A stretch of DNA of 64,000 bases from Oscheius tipulae (Eukaryota; Nematoda; Chromadorea; Rhabditida; Rhabditidae). The stretch lies in contig JASJZH010000003.1 in assembly GCA_037178975.1 (NCBI GenBank), positions 7,192,001 to 7,256,000 on the forward strand, read 5' to 3'. The position numbers and the translations under genes are program-made. Of this stretch, positions 37,321 through 48,654 are shown piece by piece; positions within the stretch are counted from its first letter, which is position 1, and each line of letters begins with the position of its first letter. The notes beneath the pieces were generated by a model. It was not told where the DNA came from, made no database searches, and worked only from the letters and a program-made list of their open reading frames with translations.

Positions 37321-39501
37321 CTACATGAACAAAACTAGGAGGACTGTTATCAACAGGGTGAGTGACAGTTGACAACTGGAACTTGGCTTATCCTTTGGTA
37401 AAGGTTCCATTATGAAAATGTCCTCATTCTCATCGTAGTCATCGTCAAAATAGATAGATTCCAGGCCTGTTGACTCTGTCATTTCGACCAACTGAAGGGA
37501 AAATAAGGAGAGCTCCAGAGACAGACGATCAAGAGAGCCTGAAAGAGATCGGTCAGTCTCTGTCACTGTCTCACCTTTCCCTTTGAACTGTTCTGAAGAA
37601 AGATCCATTTCCTTCAGTCTAGAATGACAGTCCTCTCGGTAAGACGGGTGCTCCTTGCAGAGAGTATGAGACAGTGAACTGAACCAGTCTCTGAAAGAAG
37701 AGAGCTGAAAAAGAGTAGGTAGTCAAGGGTCAAGTGTCATGAACTCACCCTCTCTCGATACTTGTCCAGTTCGAGATTCTCAATCTGGTCCCCTCGTTGG
37801 TTAGGTGGGATTCTCGAGGGAGAGATAGATCTTTTGCTTCGAGTGTATTTCTTCTCGTGAAAGCAGGTAGTCAACATCCAGTTGGTGATGGTCGGGCCCT
37901 TCTCTTGAAATTCCATGAGGGCTTCAGAGATTTGGACAGGGAGATGAGTGAGAGTGTCTGGGAGAGAGCCGAGGGAATTGGACAGGAGCAGGAGACTCTC
38001 TGAACGAGATGATGAGACAATTATACAGCGAGACATAACTACTTACCGACAATCTGATTCCATCCATGTCCATCCAAGCCTTCAAACTCGACCAGGCATT
38101 CCCTCATGGCAATGGTACATGAACAAGGTGTCTTAAACTCTTCCAGTCGTCTCAGTAGATCCAGACAGTCACGAGACACTTGGACCTGAAACTTGAACTG
38201 CTTTCAGTCCTTTACTGTGTCGGTTACATTTACTAGTCTTCCCAGTAGCTGATGAGTTCTGTCCAAGGCTTGTGTGAAGTTTCTCATAGTCAAAAAGGGA
38301 CGGTCCAAGTGATTCCTAATGGACTGTTGAAAAGGTCCGAAGGGCTGAACTTGGTCCATATTGGAAAGCATGCAATTCCATTTGGAGTCGGAGATCTCTA
38401 GCTGAAAGAAGCGCATTGAGAAATTCCTGTCTCTCTGTCTCTGGTGGAACTACAAAGCTAGCAATAATGGAGGCAATAGTCAGATTTCTGCAGAAAGTTA
38501 GATAATTTTGTTCCAATAGTTGCTTCCTTCAAATGCTAACTGATTACTACAAAGGTTTGTTTTAAAGAAAACTTTCTAAAAGTCGAAAGCATCTAGAGTT
38601 ACGAGGAACGGGGACTGTGAGCGGATATCTGTGGGCGGACTAAAGACGGATCTACTGCAGCAATTGTATTTGACCAGGAGACAAGGGACGAGAAGCTGTT
38701 GCGGATGTCAATGAGTAGTAGAGACCCAGAGGAGAACGCGAGTGTAGAGATGGGTACTGTTAGCCCAGAAAAGAAAGAAAGCCTTTGAGAGAGTCCTGCA
38801 TCGAATGTAGTACTGGGACATGGTTCGGGCATCGAGGCCGTGTGAAAGCTGCCGTCTATAGTGGACAATCTAGGCGAGACGGACGTTCTGGTCCCAGTAG
38901 AGTATGAGGCAAAGACGAAGAAGCTGACTACTGTCTTGAGGGAGCTGCGCCGAAGGAATACTTAAAACTTACCAACACTCTGGCAAGGCAGCCCTATCCC
39001 TGTGTCTTTGTGTCCTTTTGACTTACCGTCGGGTTCAACGCCGCAAAAGCTGCTCTGTAGAGTTGACTCATCAGAGTCTCCACCAGACTCTCTGTCGTCT
39101 CCACGGAAAATGGAGAGCTGAAGGACTGTAGTCGAAGAAAAAAGGAATCCAAAATATTGTGACTTTCGTCAAAGAAGGGTCCATACGTCTTTTGCAGAAT
39201 TAGTTTTGTGTTCTTTTCTGTCACTAGAGTGGCCTTATAGAACCATTCTGAACTTTAGGTTACTTTACGGAGCATTACAAAACGATACCTTTGAAAATCT
39301 GGTGATTACTGTAGATGTCCCGACGGAGAAACGAGACTCTTTCTTCTAACTGTAGATTGACTGTCTCTGTCACGACTCTGTCTCTGTCATGATCCCTAAG
39401 AGACAGAGAGTCTAAAACCCACACCTCTTTGGTAGTCAACTGAACTAACCTGTGCTCTTTAGAAAAACTGTGATTAGAAGAAGAAGACTGATCCTGAACA
39501 T
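37321..39501 (-). CDS. Glypican (GPI-anchored heparan-sulfate-proteoglycan core)
   Basis: The signal peptide MFRISLLLLITVFLKSTG is on exon 39450-39501. Later exons are 39289-39411, 39027-39247, up to 38401, 38047-38160s, 37749-37999, and two small 3' exons. Glypican landmarks appear in order: YGPFFDESHNILDSFFLRLQ, LNPT, W.CMLSNMDQVQPFG, TMRNFTQALDRTHQLLGRL, PCSCTIAMRECLVEFEGLDG..W, and ISEALMEFQEK. The protein ends with an acidic stem (YFDDDYDENEDIFIM) and a hydrophobic GPI signal (SLTLLITVLLVLFM-stop). Length is near 430 residues, short for the family (about 500-580), and it has fewer cysteines than the usual 14. Glypicans modulate BMP, Wnt and Hedgehog ligands at the cell surface; nematodes have LON-2 and GPN-1, and which of these this matches is undecided. 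A long intron (38402-39026) splits the core. Confidence 0.8.
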
Positions 39502-40199
39502 TGAACAGGTTAACTGAGTTGATTCAAAGCCATTTCCAGTCGAATTTCTGGGAAAAGCACTATTTACTGCCTTGAGAACTGGAGCAAACCTCTTTTCCCA
39601 AAAAGAAGCGATCTCATGACTGGTTGTAATTCTCGCAATTACGACCATCCTTTGGGAGATTACAATTAGATGATAATCTAGCTTTTTACAGAGAAACAGC
39701 CTGACAGAAACTTGCAGAAAACCCAAAAAATTAAACGACAGCGATTTGGGTCTCGTCACGAAGGGTTAGTAAGCTGCCGGTAGTATGAACTTTTGGCGCT
39801 AGTTAAAAACAATCGCTATATATTCGATGTTCCGAGTTCCTACATTTTTAAATCATTTTTTCTATCTTTCTCGTAAATTTTCTTGATGTGGGCTACGAGC
39901 ACCATGGTTGCACAAAGTGACAGAGATAGAGCTTAAAACACAAAAGACATTTTTCAGCCTTGTTTCAATTTGTTCTTTATCAACTCCACCTTTTTTGTTT
40001 GTCGTTTTTACTCCAACCTCTCCTATTTTGCCTACTCTGAACTGCCCGTTAGACCTCCTGTAAAAGCCTGATCTTGTACGCAATCGCAAACGCAAGATTT
40101 TCAAATTTCTCGACCTAAAACCCAGCATTCTTTCACAATCTCTTTATACTTTTCGTATTCTCTTCCGTACCAGCTTTATACCAAACTTTTCCAGATTAA
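39502..40199. promoter_or_regulatory. Divergent promoter interval, glypican / NEMP
   Basis: About 700 bp separate the two divergently oriented start codons. No TATA box or clear operator was identified. The NEMP side ends in a TTTTCCAG acceptor six bases before the ATG. Confidence 0.35.
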
Positions 40200-42771
40200 A
40201 TGTGTCTAAAAGTATTGATATTTGGAGGAATATTATGTACAGTTTCGGCCTCGTCACCATGCGCCAACCCACAAGGTCAGTTTATATATTTTTTTAAGTG
40301 ACAAAACCCATTTTAGTGCTGTCAGAAGGCCAGAAAGTGACAAAAACAGCAAAATCAGCCAGCCAGCTCGAGGTGTATCTGCACAAGGCGCTCAAGGAGC
40401 AGGTATCGGCCACCTTCACGGATGTTTTCCTGTCAATCTCACTCAGAGACGCCAACGACTTTCGAGTCTATCAAGTTGGTCGCTTTTCATGTTCATTTCA
40501 ATCAAATTCTCAGGCACACAACTGCTCAGGAGTATTAGACGAACACGAGCAGGATAATCGTTATTTCGGACTGCTGAAGAGCGTCAATTCGTGGCGAGCA
40601 CATCATTTGCCCCCATTCAACGATACCTACGTCGGAATTACGGCCAGTAAGGCCTACAGTGTCGGAATTTCGGTTTGGCGTGAGTTTCCACTTATTTTCT
40701 TAATTCAAAATGAGATTTCTAGACGTAAACTACATCCGAGTCGCGCTTTTCCTCGGTGGAATCCTTCTTTTCTTGTTCGCCGGAGCCCTAGTTCGAAATG
40801 TAGTCTTCTACTACACGAGTGGCTGTTCAATTGGCCTTCTGGCCTCCGTACTCGTCGTCGCAATCATTGTCTATCGAATTGCGCCGAAAGTAAGTTCACT
40901 TTTCTGTATTTTCTGATAGTTGACTTCAGAAGACGATCGGAATCCCGATTCTCCTTGGCGGATGGTCCTTCGCAGCTTACATGCTCCATTTTGCCTGGGA
41001 CAACTGTGCCTCCATTCTACAGCAGTACCAGGAATATGTCATCGGATACTTTGTGAGTTGTTCGACTTATAAATTCGGCTGAAAAACATATTTATTACTT
41101 CGCGACTGAGCTCGTCTGTCAGACATCAGTCTGAATAACTCTCTGATTCAGACTGAAGCCTCTTCTAACTTCTCTTTTTTCCAGACCCTCGCCTTCCTCA
41201 TCTCCTTCGCCATCTGCTACAAACGCGGCCCGCCTACAGACGAGCGCTCCCACGACATTGCCCAGTGGACGCTACAGCTAATTGCTCTACTCCTCGTCTA
41301 CTTCTCCACTCAGGTTCATACTTTTTCTCCCTTATAATGAATGAAATTCTAGATTCCAAAAGTCTCTTACGCGACAATAGCCATCCTGATCCTGCACCAG
41401 GCCACACGATCGTGGCTGTGGCGTCTACTATCGAGCGTCTGGAACTTTTTAGCCTGGATTTGGCTGAAGTTATTTCCACGGAAAAGGAAACTGCTCAGTC
41501 AGGAAGAATATGACAGGGAGGCCAGAGAGACGACGCGAAAGGAGCTCGCGAAGCTGAGAGCCTACTGTCGGAGTCCCGAGGCGAATGCCTGGAAAATTAC
41601 GCATTCGGTGAGGAATCCTAAAAGGTTGGTCTTTTCCAGTATTCGGGTCTAAAGTCAAAAGGTTCAGACTTGCCCGCTTCATAGACGGTACAGAAGACCA
41701 TATATCGGACGAGGAGTACGTGGAGCATGATCTTGAAGGGGATAGACTCGATCCGGACACAGATTTATTCACCGAGGAGGATGACTACGAGCATGAGATC
41801 ATTATTCGACGCCGGAGTCGACACGGGCTCGCATCGCCTCTAGATCCGTTAGTTTTATTGATTTACACTAGATTAAACGGTTTTCCAGAGCCGAGCGATC
41901 AATCCTGATCCCTAGAGGCGTCTCCTCACAGGAGCTACTGGACAGAATTTCGGCCTCGACCGTCCCGGAAAGAAGAGCCCCGAAGGTGGCGCGGCGCACA
42001 CGACATTCACTTGGAGGTGGAGGCCATGCTGCGTAGGTTTCTTGCAGATTTGTAGTTGTGTTTGCCCGTGGCTCTGATAAGGACAGAGTAAGACCCAGGA
42101 AGCACGAAAACAGTAGCTCGAGAAAGACAGGGACAGAGCAAGTTGACTATCAGCTGCTGACAGTATAGTAAGGTTCATGAATTGGTTGAGTCAACCCCGT
42201 TGGCTGGGACCGGAACCTTGTTACAGGATTGTAAGCAGACAGGAAGAGGCAGTAACAGATTGGTCCTGAAGTGATAGATATAGGCCTCTGACTTGAACTG
42301 CTGACAAGAACTGTATGAGTAGTTGATAGTCAAGAAAAAGAAAGACCGGTGTATAAGGTGTATGGGGGAACAGCAAATCGGATACGTTGACAGGCAGAGA
42401 GCAGTATATTGTAAGCGAATAGAGAGAAAGGCATGCTGAAAGAGCCACGATGAGAGGAGCATTATTGCTTAGAATAGAAACAACCGTTTCTTGCTAAAGT
42501 TATTCATATTTCAGGCACATCCCCCCTCCACCTCCGCGGCAGCCTCTAGCTCGAGAATCCCGAGTCCCACCCAGACGAACAGCACCTAAACCCAAAAAGT
42601 AGGTCATTTCTACGGTCAAATTCACATTAATCTCGTTTTAGAGCCACCTCCTCGCGTTCAACGATGTCCTTCCGATCACACGAATACTTCAGCTCCGACT
42701 CGGAAGACCAGGCCACCTACGAGGAGGAACTGCTGGCCAGAGGAGACGAATTCGACTTTGAGCGCGACTAG
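40200..42771 (+). CDS. nemp-1: NEMP-family nuclear envelope integral membrane protein
   Basis: Eleven exons were assembled, all in frame: 40200-40275, 40317-40474, 40514-40679, 40723-40889, 40930-41052, 41185-41313, 41353-41624, 41668-41847, 41889-42032, 42515-42598 and 42642-42771. A signal peptide (MCLKVLIFGGILCTVSA) is followed by a beta-rich luminal part, then five hydrophobic segments (FLGGILLFLFAGALVRN; FYYTSGCSIGLLASVLVVAI; LGGWSFAAYMLHFAWDN; TLAFLISFAICYKRGPP; LQLIALLLVYFSTQIPK). The diagnostic NEMP/TMEM194 block YDREA..TRKELAKLRAYC and AWKITHSVRNPKRLARFIDG follows, and an acidic, basic-patched C-terminus ends FDFERD-stop. NEMP proteins stiffen the inner nuclear membrane, bind emerin and Ran, and are needed for fertility. 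The gene name follows family, not proven orthology. The 482-nt intron 42033-42514 is unusually long here. Confidence 0.88.
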
Positions 42772-43027
42772 AGACCCAATCGGTATACTTATTTAGTGCC
42801 TTTCTTACGATCTCACTCCACTCTTCCCGCATGTCACTTACTTGATTATATGAATTTTTGTAGATTGTTCTTCTGGCATGGTTTTTGGGGATAGAAATTG
42901 TTGTCCACAGCGTGAGATTTCGGATTTTAAAAGTTTGAGGCAGAAAAGGAGTTAGGAATCTAAAAGAATTTGTCGGAAAGACACATAGTAATTGATAAGG
43001 GTTTACACGTACATTGGATCTACAAAT

Positions 43028-43760
43028 CTACTTGGGGAAACAGGCGCAGAGGTCGAGACTGAAGATGTACAGGATGAAGACAGCATAAATGAGGTTACTA
43101 AGGCTCACGCCAACGAATGTCTTCCAAAAGGCGACCTTCTCACAGTTGAGATCCGACTTATTTAGTGTCTATGTGCTGTGGAAGATAAGAACTTCGGGAA
43201 GGCCTTATAGACTTGGATGTCTTCTCGGGGTAAACCTAAACAAAGAATGGGAAATGCAACTAATCCGAGGCCGCACCAACGACCATCCAGCTGAAGGCGA
43301 CCAAGTTGTGAAGGAAATGGGTCAGACTGTGAGCCATCAACTGGAGGATGCTGCAGAGCGAAATCGACCAGTATATCTGTGAACTGTGGCGGCCTTTTCC
43401 GGGTACTTTTCCGAAGCATCGAATCCTGGGAACACGAAACTGTCGAACATCGCTGGATGAGCAACACGGCTTGCATATCCTCTCCTCTTTGTTCCCCAGT
43501 AGATCTCTTCCATCTGATGAGTGCAACTTGGCTGGCAGTATCCATTGCAGAGCAGTCCTGAAGTGTTTAAAAGAACTTCGAGCAGCTCAAAATCGGCACT
43601 AACAGCAAATTTGCTGTTCTTGCCAAAGTATAAGTCGTAATGACAGTAACAGTAAAAAGATCCAGACCTCAAGCACTACCCACTCGCTGAGTCGAAAGGC
43701 GTCAAGATATACTAGTCGATCTCGCTTTGCAGCATCCTCCGGTTGATGGTCGGCGTAACT
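43028..43760 (-). pseudogene. Multi-TM protein locus, possibly decayed
   Basis: Minus-strand frames show hydrophobic stretches typical of a four-helix membrane protein: LEVWIFLLLLSLRLILW, YWSISLCSILQLMAHSLTHF, HNLVAFSWMVVGAA, and a C-terminal exon FVGVSLSNLIYAVFILYIF ending CFPK-stop at 43028. A Cys-rich loop (LLCNGYCQPSCTHQM) fits between the first two. I could not join these segments through splice sites without frame changes, so the locus may be a pseudogene or have introns I misread. An inverted partial copy lies next to it at 43705-43748. Confidence 0.35.
43335..43748. repeat. Inverted repeat around a TM-coding segment
   Basis: 43335-43378 and the complement of 43705-43748 match at about 42 of 46 positions (CATCAACTGGAGGATGCTGC on one side, CATCAACCGGAGGATGCTGC on the other). 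The spacer is about 325 bp and contains a perfect 18-bp palindrome at 43601-43618 (AACAGCAAATTTGCTGTT). Confidence 0.8.
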
Positions 43761-44259
43761 ACAACGGCAGGGAGCATTGGGTCGAGAAGACGCGCAGTCC
43801 CTTCTCCTCAGCCTTTTCAGCGGAGCAGCTCTCATCGATCCTTGGATGCTATCGGAGATCTACAAACTCCTTACTCTTTCTTTTCTTTCAAAGCGATAGA
43901 GCTACCCCCACTAATCTTAGTGTAACGCTCAAGTCTGTATGTTTTGATGATAATTAACTAGGTGTAGAATACTAGCGCAATAGGTCTCTTTCTCGCAATG
44001 TGCTTCAACCGAAAACTGCTTCATAAGTGACAATGTACACTTACCCTGATACATCAATGAGGCTAGGCATCGTTCAAATTTCGGCGTGTCTATAACTTTT
44101 TCGACTGAGACAACTTTGCTGTTTGCGACAAAAACCTCAGTGCCCAGTAAGCATCAAACCCACTAGGCTTGAGTGTATCACTAGAAGAAGTGGCTCCTGT
44201 CCCTTTATCCATTAATTCCTTTGTTTAGGTCGCAGCTATAATAATTCTCTACTGACACA

Positions 44260-44637
44260 AGGAGTTGCACACTGGTGTGGATGCTATCTGTGGCCTTCTC
44301 GGTCTGTCGCCATCATCTTGTCATCCGACGACAAAAGGTCTCGTCACCTGGACATCCTGCTCTTACGTCTTCTGCATTATCGACGTGTGGAGCCATCTGC
44401 AGTCCAGAATCCGCCTCGACGAAGACATTAAGGGCCCCGTCGCGACAGACCAAACTCGGAGCAATCTTCAACGAAATATCAGATTTCACCAAGGCTATAT
44501 TTGACAGGGCCACCCCCGTTTCAATGGATCAGGCGGAATCGCCCGTTCATTCTGCGACGAGACGGACGCCTCTGGCCGAGGAGATGCGAAAAATCCAAGC
44601 AAAGGATGAGGAATGGATTAGAATGAAGAACTAGCCC
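44260..44637 (+). CDS. 3' part of an unidentified small protein gene
   Basis: The open frame ends EEMRKIQAKDEEWIRMKN-stop (44634), a charged helical end that looks coding, preceded by KLGAIFNEISDFTKAIFDRA and a Ser/Pro-rich stretch. The 5' end is not resolved: no ATG with a good upstream acceptor was found, so upstream exons may exist between 42.8 and 44.2 kb. The opposite strand is also open over part of this GC-rich stretch, so strand is probable rather than certain. No family is recognised. Confidence 0.38.
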
Positions 44638-44988
44638 AGATTGGAGAGTAAATCTATTCTAAACATAATAAGAACAAATATTCTAGAAGATGAAGTCGTA
44701 ATCATCCTGAAATTGGCGTCTTGCGAGCAAAGAAAAGACTTCTTGCTTGTGCCTCTTCTCGAATTTTCTCTCCAGCCATGCCATCTCTAACCTTTTCTAA
44801 CGTTTCCTCATTTCAGAATAATCATGTGAATAGTCTCCGAACGTGGAAAATCTGACAAAACTTCCGATGGAGCTACTCCTGAACGTTTGTCGACTGACAG
44901 ACAACCTACATGAGGCTAAAACATTATATTCCGTTAAAATGAAAAACTAGACAAGAGCTAAAACATTACAGACAAGTTGAAAGGTGCA

Positions 44989-45477
44989 CTAGTTGTTCTT
45001 CGAGGGGAGAGTACGTCCATCCATCTTTTCTTCGTGGGACAGCCGAGACCAGACGTTATTCTTGTTGCGACGGCAGCAACGCTTCCTGCAAATTTCTGAG
45101 TTCAGAAAGTAACAAAGAAAATCTTTACCTAACGCAACAGATGAGACAGTAGAGAATACACATGGTGGCAATTCCCGAGACGGCCCCGATGATGCTGGGC
45201 ATGATGACGTTACGATGGAAGGGGTCGTTGAGCCAGTTGTTGGCCTCATCGCGCAAATTGGCGTATTTGACTTTCAGCGCTTCCAAGTCCTCCTGCAAGC
45301 CGGGAATTACAATGAAAATGACGGAAAACATACGATGATCGCGTCCTGGGTCGGTGTACTTGTTGTGGAAGAAGCAGATGCTGAAGCAGCGCTGCCACGG
45401 AACTTAGGGCTGGCCTCCTGGGCCAGAGCAACGGCAAACAGCAGGCAGGAGCAGAGTAGCAACGAGCGACTAAGCAT
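44989..45477 (-). CDS. Small single-pass membrane protein
   Basis: Three exons (45334-45477, 45129-45292, 44989-45085) splice in frame to about 134 residues. A signal peptide (MLSRSLLLCSCLLFAVALAQ) leads to a short Ser/Ala/Thr linker (likely O-glycosylated), a helical segment (EDLEALKVKYANLRDEANNW), a TM helix (IIGAVSGIATMCILYCLICC) and a basic Cys-rich tail (KRCCRRNKNN) ending LPSKNN-stop. The ATG lies eight bases after a TTTTTTCAG acceptor. Type I topology with juxtamembrane cysteines (possible palmitoylation) is inferred. No family was recognised; it resembles short nematode-specific membrane proteins. Confidence 0.78.
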
Positions 45478-46101
45478 TGTGGGCTCTGAAAAAAGAACTA
45501 TGAACGAGACCGCAAAGTCCTAGCAAGAAAAAGAGTTTGTCTGTGAAACTGAGAAGCCACGAACAAGAAGGTTCAACAGCACTTCGCATTGTTACAAAAC
45601 TTTTCGTTTAAACAAAGGAAAATAAGCTTGAAAAAGAAAATTATTTTCCAGCCTTCTCTAGCGTTTTCAACATGTAAATCCGTCTCCTGTCGCGTGTCCT
45701 ATAGGCGTATCGCAATAGAATGCAAGCAAACTGCAAAGGGAACACAAGTAAAAATGAAATAGACGCAAAAACGAAAAAAAGTCTGCGATTCTTTTCTTGC
45801 ATGTTCAGTGTATCTACAGCATTTCAGACGCTCTTGTTCGTCGGACAAGGTCACAAAGATTGGAAGGAACGGAAAAAAAGAGATGAAAAAAATGCAAGTG
45901 TAGGCAAAAAAATAGCAAGTGACCGCCGTTGAAGCTTCGCAAAATGTACATAGGTCGCGTCGAGACCTAAGAACAACCTACCGTAATCAGCGGGAGAGCT
46001 TCCTTTGCAAGTCCCAAAATTAGCAGCCAATGTCGTGTGTTCTTTTCCCTTTTTTTCTCCACCAATACTCTCTCATTTACTGTTTGCAGATAAAAGTCAG
46101 C

Positions 46102-47282
46102 ATGGCGGCCGATTTCGCAGTGAAAGCCGCCGTTGTTAGAAACGAAATAGCCGGAGTTATGAGATCTGAAAGGTAGGGACAAACTTTTTTCTTTTCCATC
46201 CATTTCTTGCAGAATGACTCTTTTGGGAGCCGTCGAGGCCCACGTCTTCAAGCTGGAAAATGGCCAGTGGATTGAGATGTCTCCTGGAGAGCCGATCCTC
46301 GTGCATCTGGTGCGAGACAACCTCGAGGGAGTGGCCAAAATGCTCGCAGTTCATATTCACAAGGCGAGTCGCTTTTCTTTTGGTAATCTCGCCAGTTCCA
46401 GCTCGTCGTCGACAATGTGCCCGTCTCGTCGAACTTCAATGCTTTCACTCTGTCGAAAAAATTCGTCCAGTTTGTCAGCAACAAGTTTGACAGAAACTGC
46501 GACAACTTCGGCTTTGGATTCAAGGAGCACCACGAGGTCGAGTCGTTCCTGCAGCTGCTCAATCACATCAAGCAGATGGCCATGGCCGGACTAACTCCAA
46601 TGATGCTCGGAGGTTTGGTTGCCTGAAAATAGCTCATCTGACCCTCATTTTTTTTAGGTGACATGTCGTCTTACATGAATTTGGGCGGCTCCATCCCTCC
46701 AGGAATCGCCGTGCCTTGTGGATTCAACACCTCGCCCATGAAGGTCAATCATCAGCAACATTTCAACCCCTACACGGTAACCGCCAGTCTCCTTCCTTTG
46801 TCAATTCGGTTGTTAAGAACTCTCGAATGTACGAGATGGACGAGCCTCTCTCGCCGGTGTTGAGCGACGGAGCCCAGTCGGTATTTATGTCGGAAGAAGC
46901 CTGCCCCGAGAATGAATCACAGCCCATTCTCTCCATATCGGACACTCGCAATGCTGAAAGCAACTACTCGAAGTACATAAACGGAGACCTCTGTCTATCG
47001 GCCATGTCGTCGCCAGCCAAAAACGTCACCCTGCCAAGATCCGCTTCAGTCTATGGCACCCAGGGAAGGACCAGCATGAATACGATCGGTGCCTGTGGAG
47101 ATATTCCCTTGGTTAGTTTTGCCATTATTTCTGCTTTAACTAATTCCTAGTCGAACGCCGAACGTCGTCTCTCCGAACTCATCGCCTCGTTTGACATCAC
47201 CGGACAACAGCCACTTCAAGGCGACAATTCTCAGCTCCCGACCTACGCCAGCACCATCGGTACCCCTCATAAACGAAGCTAG
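46102..47282 (+). CDS. WH1/EVH1-domain protein
   Basis: Six exons (46102-46172, 46213-46363, 46402-46612, 46658-46776, 46818-47111, 47151-47282) give about 325 residues. Residues about 25-130 form a WH1 domain: GAVEAHVFKLENGQWIEMSP (strand 1 with the ligand-groove Trp), VHLVRDN, AFTLSKKFVQFVSN, then FGFGFKEHHEVESFLQLL (strand plus C-terminal helix). WH1 domains bind proline-rich ligands in actin and synaptic scaffolds. The arrangement is most like Homer or Ena, but neither the Homer coiled coil nor an Ena EVH2 follows. Instead there is a Ser-rich tail (YEMDEPLSPVLSD, LPRSASVYGTQGR, LSELIASFDITGQQP). Intron 46364-46401 uses a GC donor (AAG|GCGAGT). The start codon follows a TTTGCAG acceptor by 11 nt. 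Confidence 0.72.
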
Positions 47283-47712
47283 AACCCAGTTTTCTTTACC
47301 CGTTGATTACTACTGTTTTTTTATTCTTGTTTCTTCTTGTTAAAATATAGATTGCATGTGAGTAATTAATTTTCAAACGTCCTCGTTTCAGTTGTCCCGA
47401 GTCAGCTGTTGAGCAAACGCGGGAGTCCAATTTGTTCTGTCAGATGCGCTTCAAACGTAGATGCCCACCATCTCTTACCCGCCGATGGGAAGGAGGAGGT
47501 GGGCAGTATGTTTATACTTCGAGTCGAGTCCGACTTGGAATCGAATGGAACAAGTATAGTAGGCAGTCATCTATTTGGGAATGAGCATTCCGTCTCTTTT
47601 CTGCCAGCACTTGAAGTTCATGAATATTATTCTGAATTATGTTCTTTATAATGTCAAAATCAACAACAATACACTAAACAAGGCCTACATAAAATGAAAA
47701 TGTGGTGGAGAG
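47283..47712. other. Intergenic between convergent WH1 and uL30m genes
   Basis: Contains an 80-codon open frame at 47409-47651 preceded by a CGTTTCAG acceptor. It could be an alternative 3' exon of the WH1 gene, but the composition is ambiguous and no homology is recognised. Confidence 0.3.
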
Positions 47713-48544
47713 TTACTTCATCTGGACGTAATTGGACGGGGTGTAGACGTTGGCCTCGAAGACGTCCTTATAGCCGTAGTATTTCGTGTCCAGCTGTTGA
47801 CTGAGCTGCTTCGAAGTCCACTGAAATTAGGTTTTGCGAGACTTTCTAGAAAACCGACTTGTTTCTTGCCATCGGTCAGCCGTAAATCCGTTTCGGTCAC
47901 TTCTGGCGCGTCTTTCACCACACGACAGATTCCGTCCGCATCGAGTCTGATACCATGCAGATCGTCGTTTGTCGGTTCGCCATCGGGGAAGGAAATCGGC
48001 TTCAATTCAATCAGATGCTTGATGTGCCAGAGCTCCTGATTCACGGCTTCGGTGTTCTTTAGTACTTCGGCTCTTCCGACCTGGAATTGGGTTTTTGGAC
48101 TAAATGTGAGTTTAGGTACCTTGTAGTCTTTTCCGAATATTTTCTCCACTCGTTCCTTTGTCCATTTTGGCTCTGTGGCAAGATCGCGGTAGAGCCAGGT
48201 CATCCAGAGCTTGGAGGGTTGGGCCAAGACTTCTTCCTGCAAAAAAATTTAGTAGGTAAAGCCACAACCTCCACAGTTCACATACTTTGCCACAGCATCT
48301 ACAGTACACACATCCTGGATTTTCCCGAAATGGTAGCAAAAACCTTCAAATATTACCTGATTTTCTTCTCTGAAAGCATTCATCGAACCGTTGGATCCCT
48401 CGTAGTCGAACTCTTTTACGGCATCATTTCTTCTCGGCAGGTAGCGATGCCAGCGATCCTTAACCCGATAGACCCAGCGAGCTGAAAAGTTTTACATTAT
48501 AGTAGGGACAATCTAGTGTACTTACTTCTGATGACTTTGGCCAT
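47713..48544 (-). CDS. mrpl-30: Mitochondrial large-subunit ribosomal protein uL30m
   Basis: Five exons: 48525-48544, 48357-48481, 48120-48236, 47859-48080 and 47713-47820. The protein (about 195 residues) runs MAKVIR...RWVYRVKDRWHRYL through KWTKERVEKIFGKDYK and then VGRAEVLKNTEAVNQELW HIKHLIELKPISFPDG. That last stretch matches the L30 fold core of MRPL30 (HTPQVHKNIPSVN..L..VKHLI.IKP). Its role is a structural protein of the mitochondrial 39S subunit. The N-terminal and C-terminal extensions (ending NYVQMK-stop) are longer than in human MRPL30. Intron 48081-48119 is 39 nt, in frame and free of stops; removing it restores the family spacing. The start is 110 nt downstream of the PDK1 stop and follows TTTTTCAG by nine nt, so it is likely the second gene of an operon. 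Confidence 0.82.
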
Positions 48545-48648
48545 CTTCGACTCTGAAAAACGTTAAACTTCCTGTCAAAGCAGGCTCTTTTTACAGGTAA
48601 AAGTGGTCAAGGAACCGAAATTTTACGTCAAAGAAAAAATGAACAAAA

Positions 48649-48654
48649 CTTTAT
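48649..48654 (-). terminator. Poly(A) signal overlapping the PDK1-like stop codon
   Basis: AATAAA on the minus strand shares bases with the TAA stop, leaving almost no 3' UTR before the downstream uL30m gene. Confidence 0.5.
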
